Below are positions 11,171 to 22,810 of a stretch of 56,165 bases of DNA, piece by piece. The stretch covers positions 1-56,165 of the forward strand of contig NW_027018214.1 in NCBI RefSeq assembly GCF_032854445.1, given 5' to 3'. Source of the DNA: Liolophura sinensis. Its lineage: Eukaryota; Mollusca; Polyplacophora; Chitonida; Chitonidae. Each line of letters opens with the position of its first letter. Within the stretch, counting starts at the first letter, position 1. The notes below the pieces were generated by a model. That model was not told where the DNA came from. It worked only from the letters and a program-made list of their open reading frames with translations, and searched no databases. The position numbers and the translations under genes were made by a program.

Positions 11171-13204
11171 GAAATCGAATGGTGCAAACCGCGTTGCTCT
11201 CCGACCAATACTTTTGGCTGTAGCCACAAATGAATAATCATTGATGTCAAGATCACGTGCCCAGCAACGGCTCTTACTCCATGGAAACCAAGGAAATTTG
11301 CAATTTTTCAACAGCTGGAGATGCCTGGCCCAATTGCGCATCTTTTGGCACCTTATTGATGTGGGTCAGTGTTCAATTGTACTTTTTACAGCGGACTGTA
11401 TCAAGTACCTTGTGTTTTTTTTATATACAAATGGTGTGGTTTTTCTACATGTAGATGAAGACATTGAGTTTGTCTTCGACTTAGAAGTAAGACATTTGCT
11501 GGGTGAGTTAAATGGGCTTGGCCCAAAGATTTGACGTCGTCTGTGCTACCGAAGGGCACATAACTTATAATGAAAAGTTGAATATAGTAATGACCAGTCG
11601 CGATTGTACATAGTTAATGTAGCCGATTTCAATTAGCAAAAAGACCAGGCAAAAATCCAAAAGTGGAAAAACTGTTCCAATGCTGCTGGTAAGAGGCTAA
11701 TCCGACGTATTTTTTGACGAGAAATCGAATGGTGCAAACCGCGTTGCTCTCCGACCAATACTTTTGGCTGTAGCCACAAATGAATAATCATTGATGTCAA
11801 GATCACGTGCCCAGCAACGGCTCTTACTCCATGGAAACCAAGGAAATTTGCAATTTTTCAACAGCTGGAGATGCCTGGCCCAATTGCGCATCTTTTGGCA
11901 CCTTATTGATGTGGGTCAGTGTTCAATTGTACTTTTTACAGCGCACTGTATCAAGTACCTTGTGTTTTTTTTATATACAAATGGTGTGGTTTTTCTACAT
12001 GTAGATAAAGACATTGAGTTTGTCTTCGACTTAGAAGTAAGACATTTGCTGGGTGAGTTAAATGGGCTTGGCCCAAAGATTTGACGTCGTCTGGGCTACC
12101 GAAGGGCACATAACTTATAATGAAAAGTTGAATATAGTAATGACCAGTCGCGATTGTACATAGTTAATGTAGCCGATTTCAATTCGCAAAAAGACCAGGC
12201 AAAAATCCAAAAGTGGAAAAACTGTTCCAATGCTGCTGGTAAGAGGCTAATCCGACGTATTTTTTGACGAGAAATCGAATGGTGCAAACCGCGTTGCTCT
12301 CCGACCAATACTTTTGGCTGTAGCCACAAATGAATAATCATTGATGCCAAGATCACGTGCCCAGCAACGGCTCTTACTCCATGGAAACCAAGGAAATTTG
12401 CAAATTTTCAACAGCTGGAGATGTCTGGCCCAATTGCGCATCTTTTGGCACCTTATTGATGTGGGTCAGTGTTCAATTGTACTTTTTACAGCGGACTGTA
12501 TCAAGTACCTTGTGTTTTTTTTATATACAAATGGTGTGGTTTTTCTACATGTAGATAAAGACATTAAGTTTGTCTTCGACTTAGAAGTAAGACATTTGCT
12601 GGGTGAGTTAAATGGGCTTGGCCCAAAGATTTGACGTCGTCTGTGCTACCGAAGGGCACATAACTTATAATGAAAAGTTGAATATAGTAATGACCAGTCG
12701 CGATTGTACATAGTTAATGTAGCCGATTTCAATTCGCAAAAAGACCAGGCAAAAATCCAAAAGTGGAAAAACTGTTCCAATGCTGCTGGTAAGAGGCTAA
12801 TCCGACGTATTTTTTGACGAGAAATCGAATGGTGCAAACCGTGTTGCTCTCCGACCAAAACTTTTGGCTGTAGCCACAAATGAATAATCATTGATGTCAA
12901 GATCACGTGCCCAGCAACGGCTCTTACTCCATGGAAACCAAGGAAATTTGCAATTTTTCAACAGCTGGAGATGCCTGGCCCAATTGCGCATCTTTTGGCA
13001 CCTTATTGATGTGGGTCAGTGTTCAATTGTACTTTTTACAGCGCACTGTATCAAGTACCTTGTGTTTTTTTTATATACAAATGGTGTGGTTTTTCTACAT
13101 GTAGATAAAGACATTGAGTTTATCTTCGACTTAGAAGTAAGACAACTCCTGGGCGAGTTAAATGGGCTTGGCCCAAAGATTTGACGTCGTCTGGGCTACC
13201 GAAG
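9905..13204 (+). repeat. Domain B, 6-mer HOR, copy 1 (m19-m24, 3300 bp)
   Basis: Units start at 9905, 10458, 11006, 11555, 12105 and 12655. Ordered markers: m19 'agatgtctgg' and 'ctgtgctacc'; m20 'accgttccaatggtgctgg'; m21 'tagatgaagac' and 'ctgtgctacc'; m22 'ttagcaaaaag' and 'gcgcactg'; m23 'gatgccaag', 'gcaaattttc' and 'cattaagt'; m24 'accgtgttgc', 'gaccaaaac', 'tttatcttc' and 'caactcctgggcg'. All six sets recur in the same order in 13205-16505. The last half of m18 resembles the last half of m24, so the domain probably begins inside m18 near 9700. Confidence 0.93.
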
Positions 13205-16200
13205 GGCACATAACTTATAATGAAAAGTTGAATATAGTAATGACCAGTCGCGATTGTACATAGTTAATGTAGCCGATTTCAATTCGCAAAAAGACCAGGC
13301 AAAAATCCAAAAGTAGAAAAACTGTTCCAATGCTGTTGGTAAGAGGCTAATCCGACGTATTTTTTGACGAGAAATCGAATGGTGCAAACCGCGTTGCTCT
13401 CCGACCAATACTTTTGGCTGTAGCCACAAATGAATAATCATTGATGTCAAGATCACGTGCCCAGCAACGGCTCTTACTCCATGGAAACCAAGGAAATTTG
13501 CAATTTTTCAACAGCTGGAGATGTCTGGCCCAATTGCGCATCTTTTGGCACCTTATTGATGTGGGTCAGTGTTCAATTGTACTTTTTACAGCGGACTGTA
13601 TCAAGTACCTTGTGTTTTTTTTATATACAAATGGTGTGGTTTTTCTACATGTAGATAAAGACATTGAGTTTGTCTTCGACTTAGAAGTAAGACATTTGCT
13701 GGGTGAGTTAAATGGGCTTGGCCCAAAGATTTGACGTCGTCTGTGCTACCGAAGGGCACATAACTTATAATGAAAAGTTGAATATAGTAATGACCAGTCG
13801 CGATTGTACATAGTTAATGTAGCCGATTTCAATTCGCAAAAAGACCAGGCAAAAATCCAAAAGTGGAAAAACCGTTCCAATGGTGCTGGTAAGAGGCTAA
13901 TCCGACGTATTTTTTGACGAGAAATCGAATGGTGCAAACCGCGTTGCTCTCCGACCAATACTTTTGGCTGTAGCCACAAATGAATAATCATTGATGTCAA
14001 GATCACGTGACCAGCAACGGCTCTTACTCCATGGAAACCAAGGAAATTTGCAATTTTTCAACAGCTGGAGATGCCTGGCCCAATTGCGCATCTTTTGGCA
14101 CCTTATTGATGTGGGTCAGTGTTCAATTGTACTTTTTACAGCGGACTGTATCAAGTACCTTGTGTTTTTTTTATATACAAATGGTGTGGTTTTTCTACAT
14201 GTAGATAAAGACATTGAGTTTGTCTTCGACTTAGAAGTAAGACATTTGCTGGGTGAGTTAAATGGGCTTGGCCCAAAGATTTGACGTCGTCTGGGCTACC
14301 GAAGGGCACATAACTTATAATGAAAAGTTGAATATAGTAATGACCAGTCGCGATTGTACATAGTTAATGTAGCCGATTTCAATTCGCAAAAAGACCAGGC
14401 AAAAATCCAAAAGTAGAAAAACTGTTCCAATGCTGTTGGTAAGAGGCTAATCCGACGTATTTTTTGACGAGAAATCGAATGGTGCAAACCGCGTTGCTCT
14501 CCGACCAATACTTTTGGCTGTAGCCACAAATGAATAATCATTGATGTCAAGATCACGTGCCCAGCAACGGCTCTTACTCCATGGAAACCAAGGAAATTTG
14601 CAATTTTTCAACAGCTGGAGATGCCTGGCCCAATTGCGCATCTTTTGGCACCTTATTGATGTGGGTCAGTGTTCAATTGTACTTTTTACAGCGGACTGTA
14701 TCAAGTACCTTGTGTTTTTTTTATATACAAATGGTGTGGTTTTTCTACATGTAGATGAAGACATTGAGTTTGTCTTCGACTTAGAAGTAAGACATTTGCT
14801 GGGTGAGTTAAATGGGCTTGGCCCAAAGATTTGACGTCGTCTGTGCTACCGAAGGGCACATAACTTATAATGAAAAGTTGAATATAGTAATGACCAGTCG
14901 CGATTGTACATAGTTAATGTAGCCGATTTCAATTAGCAAAAAGACCAGGCAAAAATCCAAAAGTGGAAAAACTGTTCCAATGCTGCTGGTAAGAGGCTAA
15001 TCCGACGTATTTTTTGACGAGAAATCGAATGGTGCAAACCGCGTTGCTCTCCGACCAATACTTTTGGCTGTAGCCACAAATGAATAATCATTGATGTCAA
15101 GATCACGTGCCCAGCAACGGCTCTTACTCCATGGAAACCAAGGAAATTTGCAATTTTTCAACAGCTGGAGATGCCTGGCCCAATTGCGCATCTTTTGGCA
15201 CCTTATTGATGTGGGTCAGTGTTCAATTGTACTTTTTACAGCGCACTGTATCAAGTACCTTGTGTTTTTTTTTATATACAAATGGTGTGGTTTTTCTACA
15301 TGTAGATAAAGACATTGAGTTTGTCTTCGACTTAGAAGTAAGACATTTGCTGGGTGAGTTAAATGGGCTTGGCCCAAAGATTTGACGTCGTCTGGGCTAC
15401 CGAAGGGCACATAACTTATAATGAAAAGTTGAATATAGTAATGACCAGTCGCGATTGTACATAGTTAATGTAGCCGATTTCAATTCGCAAAAAGACCAGG
15501 CAAAAATCCAAAAGTGGAAAAACTGTTCCAATGCTGCTGGTAAGAGGCTAATCCGACGTATTTTTTGACGAGAAATCGAATGGTGCAAACCGCGTTGCTC
15601 TCCGACCAATACTTTTGGCTGTAGCCACAAATGAATAATCATTGATGCCAAGATCACGTGCCCAGCAACGGCTCTTACTCCATGGAAACCAAGGAAATTT
15701 GCAAATTTTCAACAGCTGGAGATGTCTGGCCCAATTGCGCATCTTTTGGCACCTTATTGATGTGGGTCAGTGTTCAATTGTACTTTTTACAGCGGACTGT
15801 ATCAAGTACCTTGTGTTTTTTTTATATACAAATGGTGTGGTTTTTCTACATGTAGATAAAGACATTAAGTTTGTCTTCGACTTAGAAGTAAGACATTTGC
15901 TGGGTGAGTTAAATGGGCTTGGCCCAAAGATTTGACGTCGTCTGTGCTACCGAAGGGCACATAACTTATAATGAAAAGTTGAATATAGTAATGACCAGTC
16001 GCGATTGTACATAGTTAATGTAGCCGATTTCAATTCGCAAAAAGACCAGGCAAAAATCCAAAAGTGGAAAAACTGTTCCAATGCTGCTGGTAAGAGGCTA
16101 ATCCGACGTATTTTTTGACGAGAAATCGAATGGTGCAAACCGTGTTGCTCTCCGACCAAAACTTTTGGCTGTAGCCACAAATGAATAATCATTGATGTCA

Positions 16201-16505
16201 AGATCACGTGCCCAGCAACGGCTCTTACTCCATGGAAACCAAGGAAATTTGCAATTTTTCAACAGCTGGAGATGCCTGGCCCAATTGCGCATCTTTTGGC
16301 ACCTTATTGATGTGGGTCAGTGTTCAATTGTACTTTTTACAGCGCACTGTATCAAGTACCTTGTGTTTTTTTTATATACAAATGGTGTGGTTTTTCTACA
16401 TGTAGATAAAGACATTGAGTTTATCTTCGACTTAGAAGTAAGACAACTCCTGGGCGAGTTAAATGGGCTTGGCCCAAAGATTTGACGTCGTCTGGGCTAC
16501 CGAAG
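13205..16505 (+). repeat. Domain B, 6-mer HOR, copy 2 (m25-m30, 3301 bp)
   Basis: Units start at 13205, 13755, 14305, 14855, 15406 and 15956. They carry the same ordered marker set as m19-m24. The extra base comes from a T9 run in m28. m26 has one private substitution next to the CACGTG site ('cacgtgacc' instead of 'cacgtgccc'), also seen later in m93 and m99. Every second unit in this domain (m19, m21, m23, m25, m27, m29, then m31 and m33) ends with 'ctgtgctacc', showing that the 6-mer was assembled from an older two-unit repeat. Confidence 0.93.
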
Positions 16506-17055
16506 GGCACATAACTTATAATGAAAAGTTGAATATAGTAATGACCAGTCGCGATTGTACATAGTTAATGTAGCCGATTTCAATTCGCAAAAAGACCAGG
16601 CAAAAATCCAAAAGTAGAAAAACTGTTCCAATGCTGTTGGTAAGAGGCTAATCCGACGTATTTTTTGACGAGAAATCGAATGGTGCAAACCGCGTTGCTC
16701 TCCGACCAATACTTTTGGCTGTAGCCACAAATGAATAATCATTGATGTCAAGATCACGTGCCCAGCAACGGCTCTTACTCCATGGAAACCAAGGAAATTT
16801 GCAATTTTTCAACAGCTGGAGATGTCTGGCCCAATTGCGCATCTTTTGGCACCTTATTGATGTGGGTCAGTGTTCAATTGTGCTTTTTACAGCGGACTGT
16901 ATCAAGTACCTTGTGTTTTTTTTATATACAAATGGTGTGGTTTTTCTACATGTAGATAAAGACATTGAGTTTGTCTTCGACTTAGAAGTAAGACATTTGC
17001 TGGGTGAGTTAAATGGGCTTGGCCCAAAGATTTGACGTCGTCTGTGCTACCGAAG
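16506..17055 (+). repeat. Domain B, start of third copy (m31)
   Basis: m31 carries the m19/m25 markers ('ctgttggtaag', 'agatgtctgg', 'ctgtgctacc') at the expected 3301-bp spacing, with one private change ('ttgtgcttttt'). The next unit does not match m20/m26, so the third HOR copy is broken off after one unit. Confidence 0.8.
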
Positions 17056-19160
17056 GGCACATAACTTATAATGAAAAGTTGAATATAGTAATGACCAGTC
17101 GCGATTGTACATAGTTAATGTAGCCGAATTCAATTAGCACAAAGACCAGGCAAAAATCCAAAAGTGGAAAAACTGTTCCAATGCTGCTGGTAAGAGGCTA
17201 ATCCGACGTATTTTTTGACGAGAAATCGAATGGTGCAAACCACGTTGCTCTCCGACCAATACTTTTGGCTGTAGCCACAAATGAATAATCATTGATGTCA
17301 AGATCACGTGCCCAGCAACGGCTCTTACTCCATGGAAACCAAGGAAATTTGCAATTTTTCAACAGCTGGAGATGCCTGGCCCAATTGCGCATCTTTTGGC
17401 ACCTTATTGATGTGGGTCAGTGTTCAATTGTACTTTTTACCGCGCACTGTATCAAGTAACTTGTGTTTTTTTTATATACAAATGGTGTGGTTTTTTCTAC
17501 ATGTAGATAAAGACATTGAGTTTATCTTCGACTTAGAAGTAAGACAACTCCTGGGTGAGTTAAATGGGCTTGGCCCAAAGATTTGACGTCGTCTGGGCTA
17601 CCGAAGGGCACATAACTTATAATGAAAAGTTGAATATAGTAATGACCAGTCGCGATTGTACATAGTTAATGTAGCCGATTTCAATTCGCAAAAAGACCAG
17701 GCAAAAATCCAAAAGTAGCAAAACTGTTCCAATGCTGTTGGTAAGAGGCTAATCCGACGTATTTTTTGACGAGAAATCGAATGGTGCAAACCGCGTTGCT
17801 CTCCGACCAATACTTTTAGCTGTAGCCACAAATGAATAATCATTGATGTCAAGATCACGTGCCCAGCAACGGCTCTTACTCCATGGAAACCAAGGAAATT
17901 TGCAATTTTTCAACAGCTGGAGATGTCTGGCCCAATTGCGCATCTTTTGGCACCTTATTGATGTGGGTCAGTGTTCAATTGTACTTTTTACAGCGGACTG
18001 TATCAAGTACCTTGTGTTTTTTTTATATACAAATGGTGTGGTTTTTCTACATGTAGATAAAGACATTGAGTTTGTCTTCGACTTAGAAGTACGACATTTG
18101 CTGGGTGAGTTAAATGGGCTTGGCCCAAAGATTTGACGTCGTCTGTGCTACCGAAGGGCACATAACTTATAATGAAAAGTTGAATATAGTAATGACCAGT
18201 CGCGATTGTACATAGTTAATGTAGCCGATTTCAATTCGCAAAAAGACCAGGCAAAAATCCAAAAGTGGAAAAACTGTTCCAATGCTGCTGGTAAGAGGCT
18301 AATCCGACGTATTTTTTGACGAGAAATCGAATGGTGCAAACCGTGTTGCTCTCCGACCAATACTTTTGGCTGTAGCCACAAATGAATAATCATTGATGTC
18401 AAGATCACGTGCCCAGCAACGGCTCTTACTCCATGGAAACCAAGGAAATTTGCAATTTTTCAACAGCTGGAGATGCCTGGCCCAATTGCGCATCTTTTGG
18501 CACCTTATTGATGTGGGTCAGTGTTCAATTGTACTTTTTACAGCGCACTGTATCAAGTACCTTGTGTTTTTTTTATATACAAATGGTGTGGTTTTTCTAC
18601 ATGTAGATAAAGACATTGAGTTTGTCTTCGACTTAGAAGTAAGACATTTGCTGGGTGAGTTAAATGGGCTTGGCCCAAAGATTTGACGTCGTCTGGGCTA
18701 CCGAAGGGCACATAACTTATAATGAAAAGTTGAATATAGTAATGACCAGTCGCGATTGTACATAGTTAATGTAGCCGATTTCAATTAGCAAAAAGACCAG
18801 GCAAAAATCCAAAAGTGGAAAAACTGTTCCAATGCTGCTGGTAAGAGGCTAATCCGACGTATTTTTTGACGAGAAATCGAATGGTGCAAACCGCGTTGCT
18901 CTCCGACCAATACTTTTGGCTGTAGCCACAAATCAATAATCATTGATGTCAAGATCACGTGCCCAGCAACGGCTCTTACTCCATGGAAACCAAGGAAATT
19001 TGCAATTTTTCAACAGCTGGAGATGCCTGGCCCAATTGCGCATCTTTTGGCACCTTATTGATGTGGGTCAGTGTTCAATTGTACTTTTTACAGCGGACTG
19101 TATCAAGTACCTTGTGTTTTTTTTATATACAAATGGTGTGGTTTTTCTACATGTAGATAA
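17056..19160 (+). repeat. Units m32-m35: transition units
   Basis: Units start at 17056, 17607, 18157 and 18707. m32 is an outlier: 'ccgaattcaattagcacaaag' replaces the usual sequence, and it has 'accacg', 'ttaccgcgcactg', 'caagtaac' and an extra T in 'ggttttttctac'. Its 3' end nevertheless carries the m24/m30 markers. m33 has m25-like markers plus 'aagtacgac', the first occurrence of a variant typical of 19.5-28.4 kb. m34 has 'accgtgttgc' and 'gcgcactg', and m35 has 'ttagcaaaaag'. An m34/m35-like pair recurs at m86/m87 (46598-47697). m35 stops at 19160, about 96 bp before its expected end. Confidence 0.8.
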
Positions 19161-19175
19161 TGATTCGCAAAAAGA
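19151..19175 (+). other. Deletion junction fusing units m35 and m36
   Basis: After 'catgtagataa' (offset 454 of m35) the sequence jumps to 'attcgcaaaaag' (offset 78 of the next unit) with only 'tg' between. About 173 bp are missing: the last 96 bp of one unit and the first 77 bp of the next. There is no obvious homology at the breakpoint, unlike the in-register exchanges that dominate elsewhere, so it resembles end joining. It falls exactly where domain B variants end and the 'aagtacgac' family begins, so an assembly join is also possible. Confidence 0.85.
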
Positions 19176-22110
19176 CCAGGCAAAAATCCAAAAGTGGAAA
19201 AACTGTTCCAATGCTGTTGGTAAGAGGCTAATCCGACGTATTTTTTGACGAGAAATCGAATGGTGCAAACCGCGTTGCTCTCCGACCAATACTTTTGGCT
19301 GTAGCCACAAATGAATAATCATTGATGTCAAGATCACGTGCCCAGCAACGGCTCTTACTCCATGGAAACCAAGGAAATTTGCAATTTTTCAACAGCTGGA
19401 GATGCCTGGCCCAATTGCGCATCTTTTGGCACCTTATTGATGTGGGTCAGTGTTCGTCAGTGTTCAATTGTACTTTTTACAGCGGACTGTATCAAGTACC
19501 TTGTGTTTTTTTTATATACAAATGGTGTGGTTTTTCTACATGTAGATAAAGACATTGAGTTTGTCTTCGACTTAGAAGTACGACATTTGCTGGGTGAGTT
19601 AAATGGGCTTGGCCCAAAGATTTGACGTCGTCTGGGCTACCGAGGGCACATAACTTATAATGAAAAGTTGAATATAGTAATGACCAGTCGCGATTGTACA
19701 TAGTTAATGTAGCCGATTTCAATTCGCAAAAGACCAGGCAAAATCCAAAAGTGGAAAAAACTGTTCCAATGCTGCTGGTAAGAGGCTAATCCGACGTATT
19801 TTTTGACGAGAAATCGAATGGTGCAAACCGCGTTGCTCTCCGACCAATACTTTTGGCTGTAGCCACAAATGAATAATCATTGATGTCAAGATCACGTGCC
19901 CAGCAACGGCTCTTACTCCATGGAAACCAAGGAAATTTGCAATTTTTCAACAGCTGGAGATGCCTGGCCCAATTGCGCATCTTTTGGCACCTTATTGATG
20001 TGGGTCAGTATTCAATTGTACTTTTTACAGCGGACTGTATCAAGTACCTTGTGTTTTTTTTTATATACAAATGGTGTGGTTTTTCTACAATGTAGATAAA
20101 GACATTGAGTTTGTCTTCGACTTAGAAGTAAGACATTTGCTGGGTGAGTTAAATGGGCTTGGCCCAAAGATTTGACGTCGTCTGGGCTACCGAAGGGCAC
20201 ATAACTTATAATGAAAAGTTGAATATAGTAATGACCAGGTCGCGATTGTACATAGTTAATGTAGCCGATTTCAATTCGCAAAAAGACAAGGCAAAAATCC
20301 AAAAGTAGAAAAAACTGTTCCAATGCTGCTGGTAAGAGGCTAATCCGACGTATTTTTTGACGAGAAATCGAATGGTGCAAACCGCGTTGCTCTCCGACCA
20401 ATACTTTTGGCTGTAGCCACAAATGAATAATCATTGATGTCAAGATCACGTGCCCAGCAACGGCTCTTACTCCATGGAAACCAAGGAAATTTGCAATTTT
20501 TCAACAGCTGGAGATGCCTGGCCCAAATTGCGCATCTTTTGGCACCTTATTGATGTGGGTCAGTGTTCAATTGTACTTTTTACAGCGCACTGTATCAAGT
20601 ACCTTGTGTTTTTTTTATATACAAATGGTGTGGTTTTTCTACATGTAGATAAAGACATTGAGTTTGTCTTCGACTTAGAAGTAAGACATTTGCTGGGTGA
20701 GTTAAATGGGCTTGGCCCAAAGATTTGACGTCGTCTGGGCTACCGAAGGGCACATAACTTATAATGAAAAGTTGAATATAGTAATGACCAGTCGCGATTG
20801 TACATAGTTAATGTAGCCGATTTCAATTCGCAAAAAAGACCAGGCAAAATCCAAAAGTGGAAAAACTGTTCCAATGCTGCTGGTAAGAGGCTAATCCGAC
20901 GTATTTTTTGACGAGAAATCGAATGGTGCAAACCGCGTTGCTCTCCGACCAATACTTTGGCTGTAGCCACAAATGAATAATCATTGATGTCAAGATCACG
21001 TGCCCAGCAACGGCTCTTACTCCATGGAAACCAAGGAAATTTGCAATTTTTCCAACAGCTGGAGATGCCTGGCCCAATTGCGCATCTTTTGGCACCTTAT
21101 TGATGTGGGTCAGTATTCAATTGTACTTTTTACAGCGGACTGTATCAAGTACCTTGTGTTTTTTTTATATACAAATGGTGTGGTTTTTCTACATGTAGAT
21201 AAAGACATTGAGTTTGTCTTCGACTTAGAAGTAAGACATTTGCTGGGTGAGTTAAATGGGCTTGGCCCAAAGATTTGACGTCGTCTGGGCTACCGAAGGG
21301 CACATAACTTATAATGAAAAGTTGAATATAGTAATGACCAGTCGCGATTGTACATAGTTAATGTAGCCGATTTCAATTCGCAAAAAGACAAGGCAAAAAT
21401 CCAAAAGTAGAAAAACTGTTCCAATGCTGCTGGTAAGAGGCTAATCCGACGTATTTTTTTGACGAGAAATCGAATGGTGCAAACCGCGTTGCTCTCCGAC
21501 CAATACTTTTGGCTGTAGCCACAAATGAATAATCATTGATGTCAAGATCACGTGCCCAGCAACGGCTCTTACTCCATGGAAACCAAGGAAATTTGCAATT
21601 TTTTCAACAGCTGGAGATGCCTGGCCCAATTGCGCATCTTTTGGCACCTTATTGATGTGGGTCAGTGTTCAATTGTACTTTTTACAGCGGACTGTATCAA
21701 GTACCTTGTGTTTTTTTTATATACAAATGGTGTGGTTTTTCTACATGTAGATAAAGACATTGAGTTTGTCTTCAACTTAGAAGTTATACAACTACTGCTG
21801 GTGAGTTAAATGGGCTTGGCCCAAAGATTTGACGTCGTCTGGGCTACCGAAGGGCACATAACTTATAATGAAAAGTTGAATATAGTAATGACCAGTCGCG
21901 ATTGTACATAGTTAATGTAGCCGATTTCAATCGCAAAAAGACCAGGCAAAAATCCAAAAGTGGAAAAACTGTTCCAATGCTGCTGGTAAGAGGCTAATCC
22001 GACGTATTTTTTTGACGAGAAATCGAATGGTGCAAACCGCGTTGCTCTCCGACCAATACTTTTGGCTGTAGCCACAATGAATAATCATTGATGTCAAGAT
22101 CACGTGCCAG
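19160..22110 (+). other. Second indel-rich stretch (m36-m41)
   Basis: Units m37-m41 start at 19645, 20196, 20749, 21299 and 21853 and show many one-base length changes: 'cgcaaaagacc' and 'ggcaaaatcc' (one A lost each), 'ctacaatgtag' and 'gaccaggtcg' (one base gained each), 'cccaaattg', 'cgcaaaaaagacc', 'atactttggc', 'ttttccaac', 'gtatttttttgac', 'caatcgc', 'cacaatgaa' and 'cgtgccagc'. m40 also has 'actactgctgg'. Downstream partners m42-m44 have the same diagnostic substitutions without these indels. The pattern suggests low coverage or unpolished long-read consensus beside a suspicious junction. Confidence 0.6.
19163..19644 (+). repeat. Unit m36, 5'-truncated, with 10-bp internal duplication
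   Basis: m36 lacks its first 77 bp because of the junction at 19160. It also carries a direct 10-bp duplication of 'gtcagtgttc' (19446-19455 and 19456-19465), the only such duplication noticed in the window. It has 'aagtacgac' near its 3' end and loses one A just before the next unit ('cgagggc'). It is the first unit of the family that fills 19.6-28.4 kb. Confidence 0.88.
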
Positions 22111-22509
22111 CAACGGCTCTTACTCCATGGAAACCAAAGAAATTTGCAATTTTTCAACAGCTGGAGATGCCTGGCCCAATTGCGCATCTTTTGGCACCTT
22201 ATTGATGTGGGTCAGTGTTCAATTGTACTTTTTACAGCGGACTGTATCAAGTACCTTGTGTTTTTTTTATATACAAATGGTGTGGTTTTTCTACATGTAG
22301 ATAAAGACATTGAGTTTGTCTTCGACTTAGAAGTACGACATTTGCTGGGTGAGTTAAATGGGCTTGGCCCAAAGATTTGACGTCGTCTGGGCTACCGAAG
22401 GGCACATAACTTATAATGAAAAGTTGAATATAGTAATGACCAGTCGCGATTGTACATAGTTAATGTAGCCGATTTCAATTCGCAAAAAGACCAGGCAAAA
22501 ATCCAAAAG

Positions 22510-22525
22510 TGGAAAAACTGTTCCA
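22510..22525 (+). other. Inverted repeat TGGAA/TTCCA (offsets 110-125), polymorphic
   Basis: Arms of 5 bp flank 'aaactg'. Units split into 'tggaaaaactg' (arm intact) and 'tagaaaaactg' (arm broken), and this split is the main marker of the old two-unit alternation. Confidence 0.45.
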
Positions 22526-22610
22526 ATGCTGCTGGTAAGAGGCTAATCCGACGTATTTTTTGACGAGAAATCGAATGGTGCAAACCGCGTTGCTCTCCGA
22601 CCAATACTTT

Positions 22611-22655
22611 TGGCTGTAGCCACAAATGAATAATCATTGATGTCAAGATCACGTG
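22611..22655 (+). other. Dyad-symmetry cluster with CACGTG (offsets 211-255, in nearly every unit)
   Basis: Shown on the reference unit and repeated through the array. Within 45 bp lie TGGCT-gt-AGCCA (22611-22622), AATGA-ataa-TCATT (22625-22638), TGAT-gtcaag-ATCA (22637-22650) and the palindrome CACGTG (22650-22655). CACGTG is the E-box bound by many bHLH proteins, and ATCACGTG (22648-22655) fits the RTCACRTG consensus of the yeast CDEI centromere element. That match is short and may be chance. Few units vary here: CAGGTG in m10 and m16, TACGTG in m55. A role in centromere or heterochromatin protein binding is inference. Confidence 0.6.
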
Positions 22656-22657
22656 CC

Positions 22658-22680
22658 CAGCAACGGCTCTTACTCCATGG
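22658..22680 (+). other. Unit segment unchanged in all copies (offsets 258-280)
   Basis: This 23-bp block, beginning CAGCAACGG and ending CTCCATGG (an NcoI palindrome), is the only stretch of its length in which I found no difference in any unit, including the indel-rich ones. Changes resume directly after it ('ccatggcaacc' in m76 and m85, 'ccatggacacc' in m90). It adjoins the CACGTG dyad cluster. It may be a protein-binding box kept by selection, or chance plus homogenisation. Confidence 0.5.
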
Positions 22681-22714
22681 AAACCAAGGAAATTTGCAAT
22701 TTTTCAACAGCTGG

Positions 22715-22739
22715 AGATGCCTGGCCCAATTGCGCATCT
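22715..22739 (+). other. Hairpin-capable inverted repeat AGATGC/GCATCT
   Basis: Arms 22715-22720 and 22734-22739 pair perfectly over 6 bp around a 13-nt loop, at offsets 315-339. Present in most units. The common 'agatgtctgg' variant changes the last arm base to a wobble pair. Shown once for the family. Confidence 0.45.
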
Positions 22740-22810
22740 TTTGGCACCTTATTGATGTGGGTCAGTATTCAATTGTACTTTTTACAGCGGACTGTATCAA
22801 GTACCTTGTG

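Noticed and set aside
18960-19160. The end of m35 as a promoter or gene start with altered sequence
   Set aside because: The change is fully explained by the deletion joining offset 454 to offset 78 of the next unit. The longer open frame across it is a consequence of the fusion.
22560-22580. Possible RNA polymerase III B box ('aatcgaatgg')
   Set aside because: It misses the first G and final C of the B-box consensus, there is no A box at a suitable distance upstream, and no tRNA fold is visible. The downstream T8 run alone is not evidence.
22392-22737. Minus-strand open frames of 64 and 86 codons in most units, fused to 108-145 codons in a few
   Set aside because: They overlap each other and the plus-strand frames, have no recognisable motif, and become longer only where single-base indels occur (for example near 20012-20449, inside the indel-rich stretch). 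Treated as by-products of repetition.
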